DNA of 64,000 nt from Sweltsa coloradensis (lineage: Eukaryota; Arthropoda; Insecta; Plecoptera; Chloroperlidae): positions 1 through 64,000 of the forward strand of contig JAMZAV010001853.1 in the NCBI GenBank assembly GCA_024449915.1, in the 5' to 3' direction. A program made the position numbers and the translations under genes. Of the stretch, positions 11,325 through 23,300 are shown piece after piece. Under the pieces are notes generated by a model, which was not told where the DNA came from, ran no database searches, and saw only the letters and a list, made by a program, of their open reading frames with translations. Within the stretch, counting starts at the first letter, position 1, and every line of letters starts with the position of its first letter.

Positions 11325-11560
11325 CAATGCTTACACCGACAGTATTGGCTCGAGTGCAAAGCGCGCGACCCTGATTCGGGAGGTCCCGGGTTCAAATCTC
11401 GTCGAGACCGGCAATCCTGACTGAAGGATTTTCTCGAGGTTTTTTCGAGTGCAAAAGATTGAGTTCTCTTAAAAAGCCCGCGAATATCCCTTCACAAAAT
11501 TGTCCTAACTCGAATATACCTAGACAACTATAGACAACATGAAGAGCAGCATGAATTGCA
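11325..11560 (+). mobile_element. tRNA-derived SINE, family 2, copy 1
   Basis: The head starts near CGACAGTATTGGCTCGAGTG and has a near-perfect B box GGTTCAAATC at 11389-11398. The body continues CGGCAATCCTGACTGAAGG and GAGTTCTCTTAA. Family-2 copies lie at 11825-12060 (same strand) and 31270-31500 (opposite strand) with the same body words. Confidence 0.65.
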
Positions 11561-11824
11561 CGAGAAATGTTAAAAATTTAAAAACAATCTAGCCCATAGA
11601 TACTACTATACCCTATCTTGCCTATTGGATAAGAACGCTTGTTGATAAGAAAAAAGTAAGCCAAAAAAGCCAGATAGTTTTTAAGAGTGACAACTTTTAA
11701 TTGATGAATAAAGCAGATAATACACAATCTGTCAACTATATTCAATGATAATACGCATACCGTATTCTACAAGCAAAATAATTTATTATAAAAACCATTA
11801 AACTAAATAATAATTTATTTTACA

Positions 11825-12060
11825 TAGCTACGCTATACCGACAGTGCTGGCTCGAGCGTTACGCGCGTGATACTGATTCGGGTGGTCTCGGGTTTAAAAA
11901 TCTCGTTGAGACCGGCAATCCTAACTAAAGGTTTTCCCCGAGGGTTTCCTCAGTTGTTAATGTGAATGCAAGAGATTGAGTCTTCTTAACAGTCCTCGGA
12001 CATCCCTTTACAATTGTGCTATATCCGCAACATACCAAGTTAGATACCTGAAGATGGACA
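11825..12060 (+). mobile_element. tRNA-derived SINE, family 2, copy 2
   Basis: Head CGACAGTGCTGGCTCGAGCG, degenerate B box GGTTTAAAAATC, then CGGCAATCCTAACTAAAGG and a body including TTAATGTGAATGCAAGAGAT. It lies about 500 bp from copy 1 in the same orientation, so a local duplication is possible. Confidence 0.6.
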
Positions 12061-12486
12061 TTAAAGCCATTAATTGCACCCTGGGCAGGCTTCCCCCCCT
12101 TTTTTTACATACCTTCGGACACGATAATAACATAACAAAACCCTATTTTAAAAGAACAGGTTTATTTCGGATATTCTGAGTACTTAAACTTTAATAAACT
12201 TTTTTCATTACAACGTTTTGCCAAGATTTCTTTTCTTTTTTAAATATCTCTGTAATGAACTTAATCGACAGGTGACACGTCCACATCTTTAAGGACACCC
12301 TCACATTACGAGTTCAAAGAGACCCGGCATTAGGCAACGAACGAGGTCCGTCGTGATTGGTTCACAGAGTCTACTAAGAGTGTCTACTTACATTTAGACT
12401 TCAAAATCTATTAACTAAGTCTCACCGCTTTAAGAGGACTATTACAATTTAATTAGACGAGGGAGCGCAGCGACTTCTCTGTTCCT

Positions 12487-12568
12487 GTAAGTAAGTAAGT
12501 AAGTAAGTAAGTAATTTTATTCATTTGACTAATACAGAGTAGAAGTATAACACTTTCGCCTATTCTCT
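12487..12568 (-). mobile_element. LINE 3' end with (TTAC)n tail
   Basis: On the minus strand a short 3' UTR-like block (TACTCTGTATTAGTC) runs into GAATAAAAT and then about seven TTAC units. This is the layout of a LINE 3' end, abutting the tail of the larger minus-strand LINE next to it. Confidence 0.5.
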
Positions 12569-12651
<83 letters not shown>

Positions 12652-12661
12652 TAGATAGATA
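12569..12661. repeat. (AG)n(GATA)n microsatellite, LINE tail
   Basis: About 39 AG units, followed by ATAG units at 12647-12661. On the minus strand it begins right after the AATAAA of the adjoining LINE 3' UTR, so it is probably the expanded 3' tail. Confidence 0.9.
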
Positions 12662-13690
12662 AGGGTCTTTATTGTAAGGCGGGATTAAGGCTAGTGAAGC
12701 CTTATCTTCCATCCAACCTAATACTAATAATAATAATAATACATTTGATAATGATAATGAATAATAAAATTAAGGTTAACAAATGTTATAGATAATACAT
12801 AAATAAATGTAATAATACAATATGAAACAAAAAAAATGTAATTACATTTACAATGAAGCACACAATAATAATTACTACATTGTAAATATTGATATTAATG
12901 ACAATCAGCAAGGTAATTTATTTGGGAGAGCCGTCAGATAGAAACTCATGAAGTGAGTAATAACTGTTTTTAAGCAGGAAGAACTTAAGATTAGATTTGA
13001 AAGAATTGTCAGATGGGCATAAGCGAATTTTATTCGGAAGGTTATTATAAATAATTGATGCTAAGTAGTATGGACCTTTAGAGAAAAGGGAAAGATTTTG
13101 AGAGGAAATGTGAACTAAATTGCTGGAACGTGTAAAGTGATCATGAACAGTTGTGTTTTGCTGGAAGATGTGGGTATTAAGGCGAACAAAAAGAGATGCT
13201 GACTGAATCAGGACACATGCTAGTGTTGGGATTTCTAATTGTCGAAAGAGTTCCCGACAAGATCGCTTTCTAGAAGCTCCCGCTATTATCCTGATTGCTC
13301 TTTTCTGGAGGATGAAGACTCTTTTTGCATGAGGTGATGCACCCCAGAAAAGTGCACCATACGAAAGGTGGGAGTGGATAAATGCAAAGTATGTAATAAT
13401 CAAAATATGAGGTTGGACTATAGTTTTAAGTTTCCTGAGTATATAGCACCCACTAAGAATTTTAGATGAAACAATGTTTGTTTGACCCGACCAATCCAAA
13501 GTCTCTGTTAGGATTAATCCTAAAAGTTTAAATGAATAAGATATCTGTTTCTGTTGTGTATCAGTTGTTAGTGTGTTACCCAGCCGTTATGAAACGTGAT
13601 ATGATCTTGAAAACTACCAAAATCAAGGGGATTTAAGTACCTGACAACACATGCCAAATTTGGTTGGGGTACGAGCATTTCTTCTTGGTG
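12662..13690 (-). pseudogene. LINE ORF2 C-terminal part and 3' UTR
   Basis: Frame 12918-13499 is a 193-codon C-terminal RT/thumb region: SGCYILRKLKTIV, YGALFWG, LQKRAIRIIAG and CRELFRQLEIPTL are the usual order in Jockey/CR1-group LINEs. Further upstream residues (FKLLGLILTETLDW) continue toward 13690 with a frame break. No catalytic YADD or PQGS motif is left, so the copy is 5'-truncated within the RT domain. The 3' UTR ends with AATAAA at about 12668-12673 on the minus strand and a TATC/CT tail. Confidence 0.8.
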
Positions 13691-13769
13691 AAAATATGAC
13701 TTGAAACATGCTTTTACATGCAGTTACTACTACTGGCTATACTACTATCTAATTCGTCAGTTTCAATTG

Positions 13770-13915
13770 CCCAGCGATTCTGACCAAACGGGTGGGGCTA
13801 CAACGTTCATATTTTACATGGACATTAAGGTAGTAGTGATGTAGTTCCTTTAAAAAAAAGTTAAAAAAGTTTGCTGGAAGGCTTCCAAATAAAGGTTTCA
13901 ATATAAGCCTTATAC
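13770..13915 (+). mobile_element. Helitron-like core fragment, subfamily 2
   Basis: GATTCTGACCAAACGGGTGG through ACATGGACATTAAGG to CAAATAAAGGTTTCAATAT matches the core at 50790-50915 and, reversed, 35640-35880 and 49320-49650. Both termini are missing. Confidence 0.5.
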
Positions 13916-14343
13916 AGGCATACAACCAACAAGTAACTATAGTTACTTGACAATGATCGCCCACATTGTTTACAAAAAACATGTCTTTGGGCCACTCGAT
14001 ATTTTACATTCTATTGTTAATTGTTAATTTCATAGCAATTAAATCGACTTTGATAAAATTTATATTTAACAAATCATTTTGCAATAGAACTTTAAAAAGT
14101 AATGAGATCTCACACATAACAAAAACTTGTAAAAATACAGCCAAACCTTACACACTCAAAAGAAATGAGATCTAAAAAAAGGGCCAAGCTCATCTCCCCT
14201 TCCACATTTGCGCATTCTTTATTCATAAACGTTCAGTGTCCTGTTACAACATCCTAGAAAAGCTTGGCAAAATAGAATTTGCATGACCATTACGTTTAAA
14301 TTATTTAGAAAAAAGAATTTGGATGAACTATTATGTTTAAACT

Positions 14344-14985
14344 AGGAAGCTTCGCAAACGCTTTTTCAGGCGCGTTGTTGGATGAGCGTAATGATGGTGC
14401 ATTGAGCTGCCATGTGTTCATGAGAAATAATTATTCGAATGCGCTCAAAATTTCACTCGAATATATTAATTAAAAAAATTAAGATTCTTTGAAAAAATCA
14501 TTACAATCGGATAAAGCATGTCGGTGTAATTAGTCAAAAATATGTTTTAAAAATTTAATTTAATTTTTAAAAATCGTAAAATTGCGATTTTCATTATAAA
14601 TAATTTATCGATTGCGCTCAAATTTCACACGAATATATTAATTGATAAAATTTGGATTCTGTGAAAAAATCATTACAATCGGGTAAAGCATGTAGGTGCA
14701 AGTCAAAGAATTGTTTAAAAAAATAAAAAACACGTAAAATTTCGATTTTCATCAGAAATAATTTTTCGAACCTCAAATTTTCATACGAATTCTTAATTCA
14801 TAAAAATTAGGGTTTCTGAAAAAAAATCTTAAAAAATCGAATAAATTCATAAGTCAAAGGGAAATTTTTTAAAAAATCAAAAAAAATTAAAATTGTGATT
14901 TTCAGAGAAATAATTTTTGGATTGTGCTCAAAAAACGGGCAGTTCAAGTTAGAGATTCAAAAAGTCTCCAGCAAAAAATTTTATG
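14344..14985 (-). mobile_element. Helitron-like element, copy B
   Basis: Left end CTAGGAAGCTTCGCAAACGC preceded by A, then GCGCGTTGTTGGATGAGCG, then two to three ~155-bp core units and the conserved block CGGGCAGTTCAAG. The far end is eroded. The AAGCTTCGCAAACGCTT segment can form a short hairpin about 6 bp from CTAG, as known for Helitron 3' ends. Confidence 0.6.
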
Positions 14986-15844
14986 TACCCTTCTACATTT
15001 TATATAAAAAAAATTTACGTCTTATGAATACACCATTTTATTCTAAAAAAATAAAGGGACGTATTTTACTTTTAACAGTATAGTATTTGCAAAAAAAATT
15101 TTGAAAAGATTTATTTTCTGCAAAAATGTAGAAGTGACATAAAAGCTTGCCCCCGTCTTTTAGATCTCAAGCTTTTGATTGAGGTTTATTTTGTCCCTTT
15201 AAAAAATTTTTTGTACGTGTGGGTATTTTCTTTCAAATAAGTAAAAATATAATTCATTTCCCCAAGTAATGGTCGCCCACAGAAAAAATAAAAGGGCCCT
15301 AAATTAATTAGTAATTATAAAACGTAGAAAAACTTAAAGTAAAAGTCCGGTTATTTTTTATTAGCCTGTAGATTGGTATTTACCTATTTCCCTGCTAGAA
15401 AAGATGAGTTATTATTCAATCAATCAATATAGGGTTATGAATAATATCATCGATGAAATTGGGGGCAATGCCAATGCCAATGATCAAATATTCTTTTTTT
15501 TTTTTTTGGCTTGAAGGGGACTTAAAAAATCAAGCACTAGTTTGTTAAATATTCAAATGAAATAAGTTTAAAACGTGAGATTAGAATAAAGTCTGTAATG
15601 TGTCAGTGAATGGCGTAATGTTATTTTTGGAAATTAATTTTATCAATATATTTTTAAAAAATATCATTTTATTTGGTGGTGCAAAAACTTGCATCCCCTT
15701 AAAAAACCCCGTGCCTATACAATCTTACCATTGACTAGTACAGCCCGATTAATAACAGTTTATTATATGGTTATTTTCCCCCCTAAAAAGTCTCATCAGC
15801 AACGGAATTGTTTAAGTAAGGCCGTTGTGATATGACCCACGCAT
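14986..15844. other. Gene-free AT-rich interval
   Basis: No credible coding region. Homopolymer runs are frequent and may include sequencing error. Confidence 0.4.
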
Positions 15845-17295
15845 TCAAAAAAAAAGCAGGGCCCGGGTCGGGATTTGTTAAGTGGGTCCCCGGACATCCC
15901 CAACAGAATCCAAAAAATCCGGTTGCGGGTTTTCCGCCATTTTGAAAATCAATTTTTAGATTTTTGATTTTTTGTCGACGAACGGAAAATTAGCAATATT
16001 GAGTGAAGTAAAAAACCAAAAAATGCTCAAATTTTTTTTAAATTTTGTTCGAAAGAAAGATTAAGGTGTTTTGGGCGCTTTCCTTTGATTATCTGGCAAC
16101 CTACGGCCCTTGATGCAAATTTTAAAACCCTTTTTTTTTTAATTATCAGAATTTTTTTTTGCATATTTTATCATAACAAAAACAAAAACAGTTTTTATAA
16201 AAATTTGTTTTCAAAAAAAGTTTAGGGCATGAAAAACACATCGATATCATATTCTGATTGTGTCCGTAATAATATTGGCCAAAACGCTACATGACAAGCA
16301 AGCCTTTGTGCGGTGAGCAGCCTAAAACGTTGCTTTTCCCCTTTTCCATAGCGCAAGTCCATGGCCCATAATCCGTAAAAATTTTCGACCTTTTGATTTT
16401 TCTTTGATCCTTTTGGGGTTTAACCTTAAATAAAAAAACTTGGGTAAAAAACTGACATCTGGTGCCAATTTTTTTTTACGACCCCCATTTTTTTTGGACA
16501 TATGCTTTATACACCCTTTTAATTTAATACTTTTCTAATTTTTGATAATGTAAAAATCTGACGTAATAATTGGATTTCCAAAAAATTTTTCCTATTAAAT
16601 TATAAAAATTTGGACATTCTGGACATTGTGGATTTGTTTAGTAAAATTACATTTTATTATTACCCCTCGAAGGTGCACTATTTCCCCCAATTTGTCCCTT
16701 TAATGTAGACATAAAATTTTTGGCACAAAAATACAAAAATTAATTGGAAAATTTTTAACTTATAGGCAATCTCATTATACCCCGATACATGGCGGCCATT
16801 TTCCAAGATGGCCACCCAACAAATTTTTTAAAATTTTTGTGACAGAATCTTGAAATTGGTGTACACATAGATCATGTCATTGAAAATGATTTTTCAATAG
16901 GCCATGTCAAACTAACACAAATGGCACCAAGGGCGGCCTTTTTAGAAGATGCCCCATACACATTTTTCAAACCACGTAAACTTTATGACAGAATTTGTTT
17001 TGTGTACACACAAGGGCACTCCATTGAACATGCTATTTTGTGTTAACAATTTTTTTTAGAAACAATGTATATGGATCCGATGGGTATCTTGAAATTTTGC
17101 ATAGAAAAATACAGCAAAAATTACTACATAATAATCACTTTTTTTTTTTTATACCTTTGTAGGCAATTTTTTGACAATTTTCAGTTACATTCATATTGTT
17201 TATGCATTCAAAATATGAAAAGGGAAATGTTTATTTTCCCATTTCAGTTGTTCAAAAAATTCCCCCGTTATAAAAGGCTAGCCCGGTAGATGACG
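15845..17295 (+). repeat. Foldback arm, left
   Basis: This matches the reverse complement of 18450-19935 along most of its length. Anchors are GGTTGCGGGTTTTCCGCCAT (near 15920) against its complement near 19850, AACGCTACATGACAAG near 16282 against 19485, and TTTCAGTTGTTC near 17242 against GAACGAACTGAAA near 18511. Identity is moderate and rich in indels. It contains internal repeats of a GGCGGCCAT word. No transposase is seen. Confidence 0.75.
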
Positions 17296-18449
17296 GGACT
17301 TTTGCAGAATTTTGGGTTACTCAAAGTTTACCCGTTTGAGACCAAAACATTACACAGAAAATTTGCTTGGCTCCTCTTTCAAACCTATTACAGGGCCCGC
17401 CCTTAGCCCCCACCCACTCGCTGAAGGAGAAAGTATTTTGAAGATCTTGACTCTTAATAACTTTCCAGTCCTTGTAAAATTTGTTTGTAAAAAAAAGGTT
17501 GCCAATAGGTATCAAGCAAGACCAAGGGGTTTTATTTGATTGCCAAGGGTTGCCAAAGGGGCCACCGAAATTTCAACTCAACAATAATTGATAGCCATGC
17601 GTTCACGATGAGGGGAGCCCTGAGTTTCAAACTTTTTCCTTGTTGGGGAAGATATCCATCAAGTGGTTGCTCACAGTTTTACCTTTAAGTTTGCAAGTGA
17701 TGAACTTAGCACCAAAAAACGCCAAACCCTTTCCAAAAAAATGACATGATTTATAACTGATGGAAGACACAAGCCACCAAAGACGTTTTCCACATAGTTA
17801 AAGAAGAAAATTTCAAAAGGGGAGACAACGGGGATACCCCAAAATTGATTGTACTGGATACCTCGGGCACAGGTTTGGGGCCGTTAAAAAAAATGCATTC
17901 TTTAGTTATTTTCCGTCCTTCAACGGGCTTAGGGGATTCTAGGGCGAAAAGGATGCTTTCCCTTTGAAACAAAACGTGTGAGTGATAGAAAAAATGTGTA
18001 CGTTAACCAAAGATTCGTTAACAGGAGGGTCTAAGTAGTTTTCCTAGTTTAGAAAAAAAATTAAAAAGTTTTTGTAAAAAAAATGCCCTGACCGCAAAAG
18101 AAAAAGTGTGCACAGGTAACCAGTATAATTTTATAATTAAAGGGGGTTTTGTGTTAAATAAAAACATAATGCAACAGAAACAGGGCATTTCCCGTGACAC
18201 CCTATTTAGGTTTTCATAAAATTAAAACCCTAGTTTCCAAGTGTCCAAGTGTAAGAGGTTTTGAAAAAAAAAGTTTGTCTGTTACGAAACATCAAATATA
18301 AATTTTGCATTTCAAACCCCAGTTCTTACATTTTCAACACATAGTAATGAGAAAAGCCCCTAAATTTACTATTGTGATTATCTGTATCCCAAACTTTTTT
18401 TTTTAACTTTACTTTTTTTTTTTTTTTTTACTTTCATTTTTTACTTTTT
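17296..18449. other. Foldback spacer
   Basis: About 1.15 kb between the two arms, with no recognisable coding. It ends in long T runs at 18395-18460. Confidence 0.5.
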
Positions 18450-19935
18450 TTTTTTTCAACTCGTTGGTGATCTACTGGACTATCACCTTTTACTCACGGG
18501 AATTTAATTGAACGAACTGAAATGGGAATATAAACATTTCACTTGTCATATTTAAAGCATAAACATTAATTTAAAGTAACAAGAAACTTGTCAAAAATTG
18601 CCTCAATGTGTATAAAAAACAAATGAAAAAAATTTTTAATTAATTATTTTAGTATTTAATACATAGCAAATTTCAAGATCGCGATAGCGGGATCCAAATA
18701 CATTTTTTCTAAAAAGTATTGTAAAAACACATAAATACGAATTTTTTTAATGGATGCCCTGTGGTACACAACAAGATTCTGTCAAAAATTTACGTGGTTC
18801 GTAATAATGTGTATGGCGGCCATCTTCTAGAAGGCCGCCATTGGTGCCATTTTTTTAGTTATTTGACAGGCCCATTCAAAAGTCTTTTTTAAGACAGACA
18901 GGTATACCAAATTTTTAACTTCGTCAAAAATTCAAATAATTTTTTGGGGGCTATCTTGGAAAAAAGGCCGCCATTGGGGTGTGGGTAATAAAAGATTGCC
19001 CTGTACAGTCAAATCATTTTCCCAAATTTCATTTTTTGTATATTTTGTGCCAAATTTTTATAATCTATCATGAAATACACAATGGAGTAAATAGTGCACC
19101 GTACCCCGGAATGTTAATAATTGTTTTTCACTTAACAAATACCACAATGTTCCCCGGTGACCCCAAATTTTTATCATTTAATTGAAAATTTATTTAGAAT
19201 CCTATAATTACGTTAGATTCATTACACATGTAGTCAAAAGTATAGAAAATGTATTTAAAATTAAGAGGTGTACTAAAAAGCATTTGTCCCAAACAAGAGG
19301 CGTCGTAAAAAAAACTTGGCCCGGTAGCCGAGTTTTCCCAAAATTTTTTTATTCCTTAAGGTATACCCAAAGGGTAAAGAGAAAATTATAAAAATCGTTC
19401 CCAAAAAAGGGGCTTTTTGGCCAGGGCTGCGCTAGTGGTAGCGGTCGAGCAAAGTTTTACGCTCTCACCGCACAATGGGCTTTTTGTCATGTAGCGTTCG
19501 GCCATTATCATCTACGGCACAATCAAGAATATGATACGATGTGGTTTTTATGCCCTAAAACTTTTATTGAAAAAAAAATTTCTAAAGCTATGGTTTTGTT
19601 TTTTTTTGTAAATAGGCAAAACAAATTAGATAATTTAAAAAAAAAGGGTAAAAAAATTTTTTTAAGGACGGGTGGTCGCCAAATTAAAAAAAAAACATGC
19701 CAAAATTGTTTCTTATCAACCTCTAATTTTATGCGAAACTTTAAAAAACAAATGGAGCTATTTCGGTCTAATACTTACTCAATATTTCTAATTTTCCATT
19801 TTCGACAAACTCCCAAAAACTGTAAATTGATTTTTAAAATGGCGGATAACCCGCAACCGGATTTTTTTGGGATTCTGTTGGGGTTTTTGAGGAAACCATC
19901 CTAAACATACCCCAAAAGGGGTCCTTGCTTGTTTT
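18450..19935 (-). repeat. Foldback arm, right
   Basis: Inverted partner of 15845-17295. GGCGGCCAT-type words at about 18812 and 18965 pair with those at about 16790 and 16930. Its sequence carries unusual runs of C, G, A and T that look like unpolished long-read consensus. Confidence 0.75.
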
Positions 19936-20519
19936 TTTGAATGCGTGGTTAAAGGCCCAATATGAGCAAATTTTGCATTTACTATTGTGAGGATGGTTGC
20001 ACAAATCAGGGGGTCGGTAAAAGGGGTTCTCAGGGGCATGCGCTGGAAACCCCAAGGGCTGGAACTACCACACGAGTTTTTGGGACCCACTCTACACACC
20101 TGCTTTTCTCTACTCTCTGTTCGGAAAAACTTTTGACAAACCCCGCCAGAAAAAAAAGTACCAGTTTACGAAAGGGTTTCTGCCGGGGCCATTATATTTT
20201 AGATAAACAATCCTGGGAGGTTTTTTGGGATTAAACTTTTTATTTTAATTGTGTCCCACTTTACAGAAACCCACAAAATTAAAAGTTGAAGCCCAGTTTA
20301 TCACCAGCGTCACTGGGACCCAGTTTATTGAGGCCCACAGTAGATCTACCCCCCTGGTACGATCAGGGTACCTTGATCAATGCCTTTTACGAGAAGTTGT
20401 CAATACTGTGCATCAACTTGTCTGTATTTGGATTTTAATTTGAGAAAACTTTATTCGTTGATAGCTCATTTTTGTGATAAGCGCCATCAAGCAAGGAATC
20501 GGCGTTCTTCTAATTAATA
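19936..20519. other. Gene-free interval
   Basis: Nothing recognisable; frames here match no family known to me. Confidence 0.35.
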
Positions 20520-22470
20520 CGGTAATATGTTAACAATTTGTGTTTCCATGTAGGCCTACCTATACCTGGGCCCTAGGCCAAGTGTGTGGTGGGGTGATAG
20601 GCCTAGGCCTACTAGGGCGGAGGGCCTAGGGCTAGGTAGGCTAGCCTTACTTCTTCGGCTAGGGGGGTCCAACTTTTCAATACGTTATTTTTCGTGTAGG
20701 CCTAGCTACTAACCCTAGGCCTAGGTAGCCTAGCCTGTTTTTCTCAATAAGAGCCCTAGGCCCTAGCTAGGGGCTAGCCGGGCCCCTTTTGCAAGAAATG
20801 AAGTCGCCTGGGGCTGGGCCCTCTACTGGGGGCCAGGGTACCCTTACGTCTTCGGCTAGGGAAGTCCAACTTTTCAATATGTTATTTTTCGGTAGCCTAC
20901 TAGCCCAGCCTAGGTAGGCCTACAGTTCAGTTCATTTCATCAAGATTTTTTTTCCATGCCTTTTTTTTTATAATAAGTTTCCCCCAAACTTTACATACTA
21001 TTATAAAATACAAAAAAAAGCGAAGCCCACAAAGTTTTTCAATTAAACGGTATAAGGGAAATTTTACGGGAAAAGTTATTTTGATTTAAATTTATGATTT
21101 TCCTTTTTTTAAAAAGAATTTATTGTGTATTTTCTTGGTTTTTGGCCGCGGAAAGTAGTTGCTTGAATGGTCGTTTTGGTGGCCTCTAGTTCATTTTTTT
21201 TGGGCCAACTTTCAACACTGTTTTTTCAAAGAAAACAATAAAAAACAACTTCAAAGAGAAATAAATGAAAAACTCATTATAACGATTATTTTTTTAATCC
21301 TCTGAAATATACCAATAATTATTAGAATAAAAAAACAGATTGAACACACCGCTCATTTCACTTCATTTTGGGCACCATGTTTATTTACGTCTTTAATTTA
21401 TTTCTAGGCCTCCAACCTTTTTCACTTAAAACTCCCCCTACAAAACCTTAAAAAGTCGCTATTTTAAAAATTTAAAGGGCTTTCACCACAAAAGGACTTT
21501 CGTTTAAATAGCGACGTTTAAAGGTTTGAAAGTTTTTTTTTTTAGGTACTATAACAGCAAAAACTGATGATTCTATTTTTGGGTTTTTTATTATGTTTTT
21601 GTAAGGGTTTTTGCATGAGCACAACTCATCTCAGCAGGTAGGCCTAGGGCTAGGCCCCGTCACCCTTGTACGTGTTTTATGTTCATTTTTAAATTTTCGG
21701 GGAAAAGAGGGTTTCCGCGGTTTATTTTTAATTTTCTAGTGATTTTGATGGGTTTTTAACAACAACAAAAAAAAATTGGTGCAAAATTGCCATTCCGTCA
21801 TACTACCCCTTTTCCCCAAAAAACTTGAGTGTGGGCAAATTTTCAATAAAAAATATGTATAATGAAAAAAAGATACTGAAAAACCAACAATAGTTAGTAG
21901 ATTTATTTTAGTAGGATACTTAATAGTGGCACTCTATAAATAAATAAATATACGAATCCATAATAAAAAAAAACAAGTATTTAATTTAATCTAACAAACT
22001 AAAAAATAGAATAGGGCCCTACAGTAGGCCAACAATTTAATGTTGACAAAAATGTTAAATTTTAAAGAGATTTAAGAAAAATTTAAAGAAAGCAAAACCC
22101 GAACTAAAGCAAGTTTTTTTATTCATACCCACCACCCCTACCCCACCCACCATCACCCCCCACCCTAGGCCTAGGCCCCTCTACCCCAGGCCCTAGCCTG
22201 TTTTTCTCAATAAGAGCCCTAGGCCTATTTGCAAGAAATGAATGTCAGCCTAGGGCTAGGCCTAGCCTAGGCTAGGCTACCCTTACGTCTTCGGCTAGGG
22301 GGGTCCAACTTTTCAATAGGCCTACGTTATTTTTCGTGTAGGCCTACTAGCCCTAGGCCTAGGTAGGCCTATCACTACCCTAGGCCTAGGCCCCTACCCC
22401 AGGCCCTAGGCCTAGCCTGTTTTTCTCAATAAGAGCCCTAGGTCCTAGGCCTATTTGCAAGAAATGAATG
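20520..22470. repeat. AGGCCTAG-rich repeat block
   Basis: Dense overlapping AGGCCTA, CCTAGGCC and TAGGGCTAGG words. A unit containing CGTCTTCGGCTAGGG, GGTCCAACTTTTCAATA and TTATTTTTCG appears near 20660, 20850 and 22290. A second unit, CTGTTTTTCTCAATAAGAG ... GCAAGAAATGAA, appears near 20730, 22200 and 22415. A related unit near 24440-24510 suggests a dispersed family rather than a simple satellite. Confidence 0.6.
21443..21529. repeat. Recurrent hairpin, copy 1
   Basis: An imperfect inverted repeat: AACCTTAAAAAGTCGCTATT on the left and AATAGCGACGTTTAAAGGTT on the right, with an AAAGGACTTT loop region. The same hairpin recurs at 24561, 26397, 26958, 41005 and 41566. Confidence 0.7.
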
Positions 22471-22915
22471 ACTACGTTTATCAAGCGGGCTCAGTCCGGA
22501 CTAGCCGGTGCGAGCTTCACCCAGTGCGCACTTAATTTCGCTGATAAACACTCTGGCTCGCTCTTATTTCAGTTTGGTTACGATACCGCACTAGCTCGGT
22601 CCAAGCGAACTGAAAAGTAGTTGATAAACGGTAGCGGGCTCAGATCGGACTAATTCATTGGCGACGCCCCCTAATCATAAGCCATGTAGTCATTGATATT
22701 AAACATCTATCTAGGTGTTTAATATCTAAGCATGTGCAGTCAATAACCACTGCCTCTAAAGCTATTTTCGTAATATAACCGGCACTGACTAAGTGCGAGC
22801 TCATTGGGAGTCCATCTTGGATTTCAAGTGCGAGCTAGAACAGTGTTGATAAACAGTTGGCGGACTCGGAGCGCATTGAAATATATCCGGACTGAGCCCG
22901 CTTGATAAACGTAGT
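22471..22915. mobile_element. 445-bp MITE with perfect 30-bp TIRs
   Basis: Bases 22471-22500 (start ACTACGTTTATCAAGCGGGC) and 22886-22915 are exact inverted complements over 30 bp. It interrupts a dispersed repeat whose uninterrupted form reads GAAATGAATGTCAGCC near 22238. Comparing the two shows a short duplication (ATG or AATG), its exact length depending on where the end is placed. No coding. Confidence 0.8.
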
Positions 22916-22959
22916 CAATGTCAGCCTAGCCTAGGGCTAGGCCTACCCTTACCTGACCG

Positions 22960-23150
22960 GAACTTCTTCGGTTGGGGGGGTCCAACTTTTCAACACTTTG
23001 TCTTTTTCAATGAAAACATACGCACCCGAAATCCTTTCCGTAACCTGTGGATTCATGACATTGCGTTGCGATTGCCTTGGACTAATCAGGCACCAGCTAC
23101 GTGCGATATCGCAACTCACGCAAAATTTGGTCAACTTTCTACTCACGCAA
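22960..23150 (+). repeat. Inverted repeat arm, left
   Basis: GGGTCCAACTTTTCAACA, GCACCCGAAATCCTTTCCG, then GTGGATTCATGACATTGCG match the reverse complement of 24240-24460. The region between holds a nested MITE and a hairpin. Confidence 0.65.
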
Positions 23151-23300
23151 GTCAAGGCTTCCTATTTCATATTTTGACATGATTATCTAATTCGCAGTGC
23201 AAGCCGCCTCCTGACATAAACACAAGCATATTATTAACTACCTATCTCAAACTTATAGGCCTAATAATAGTATGGGTAAAAGAAACCTACCCACATTAGG

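Noticed and set aside
11341..11405. Functional tRNA gene
   Set aside because: Good B box, but no complete cloverleaf, and it is part of a repeated SINE.
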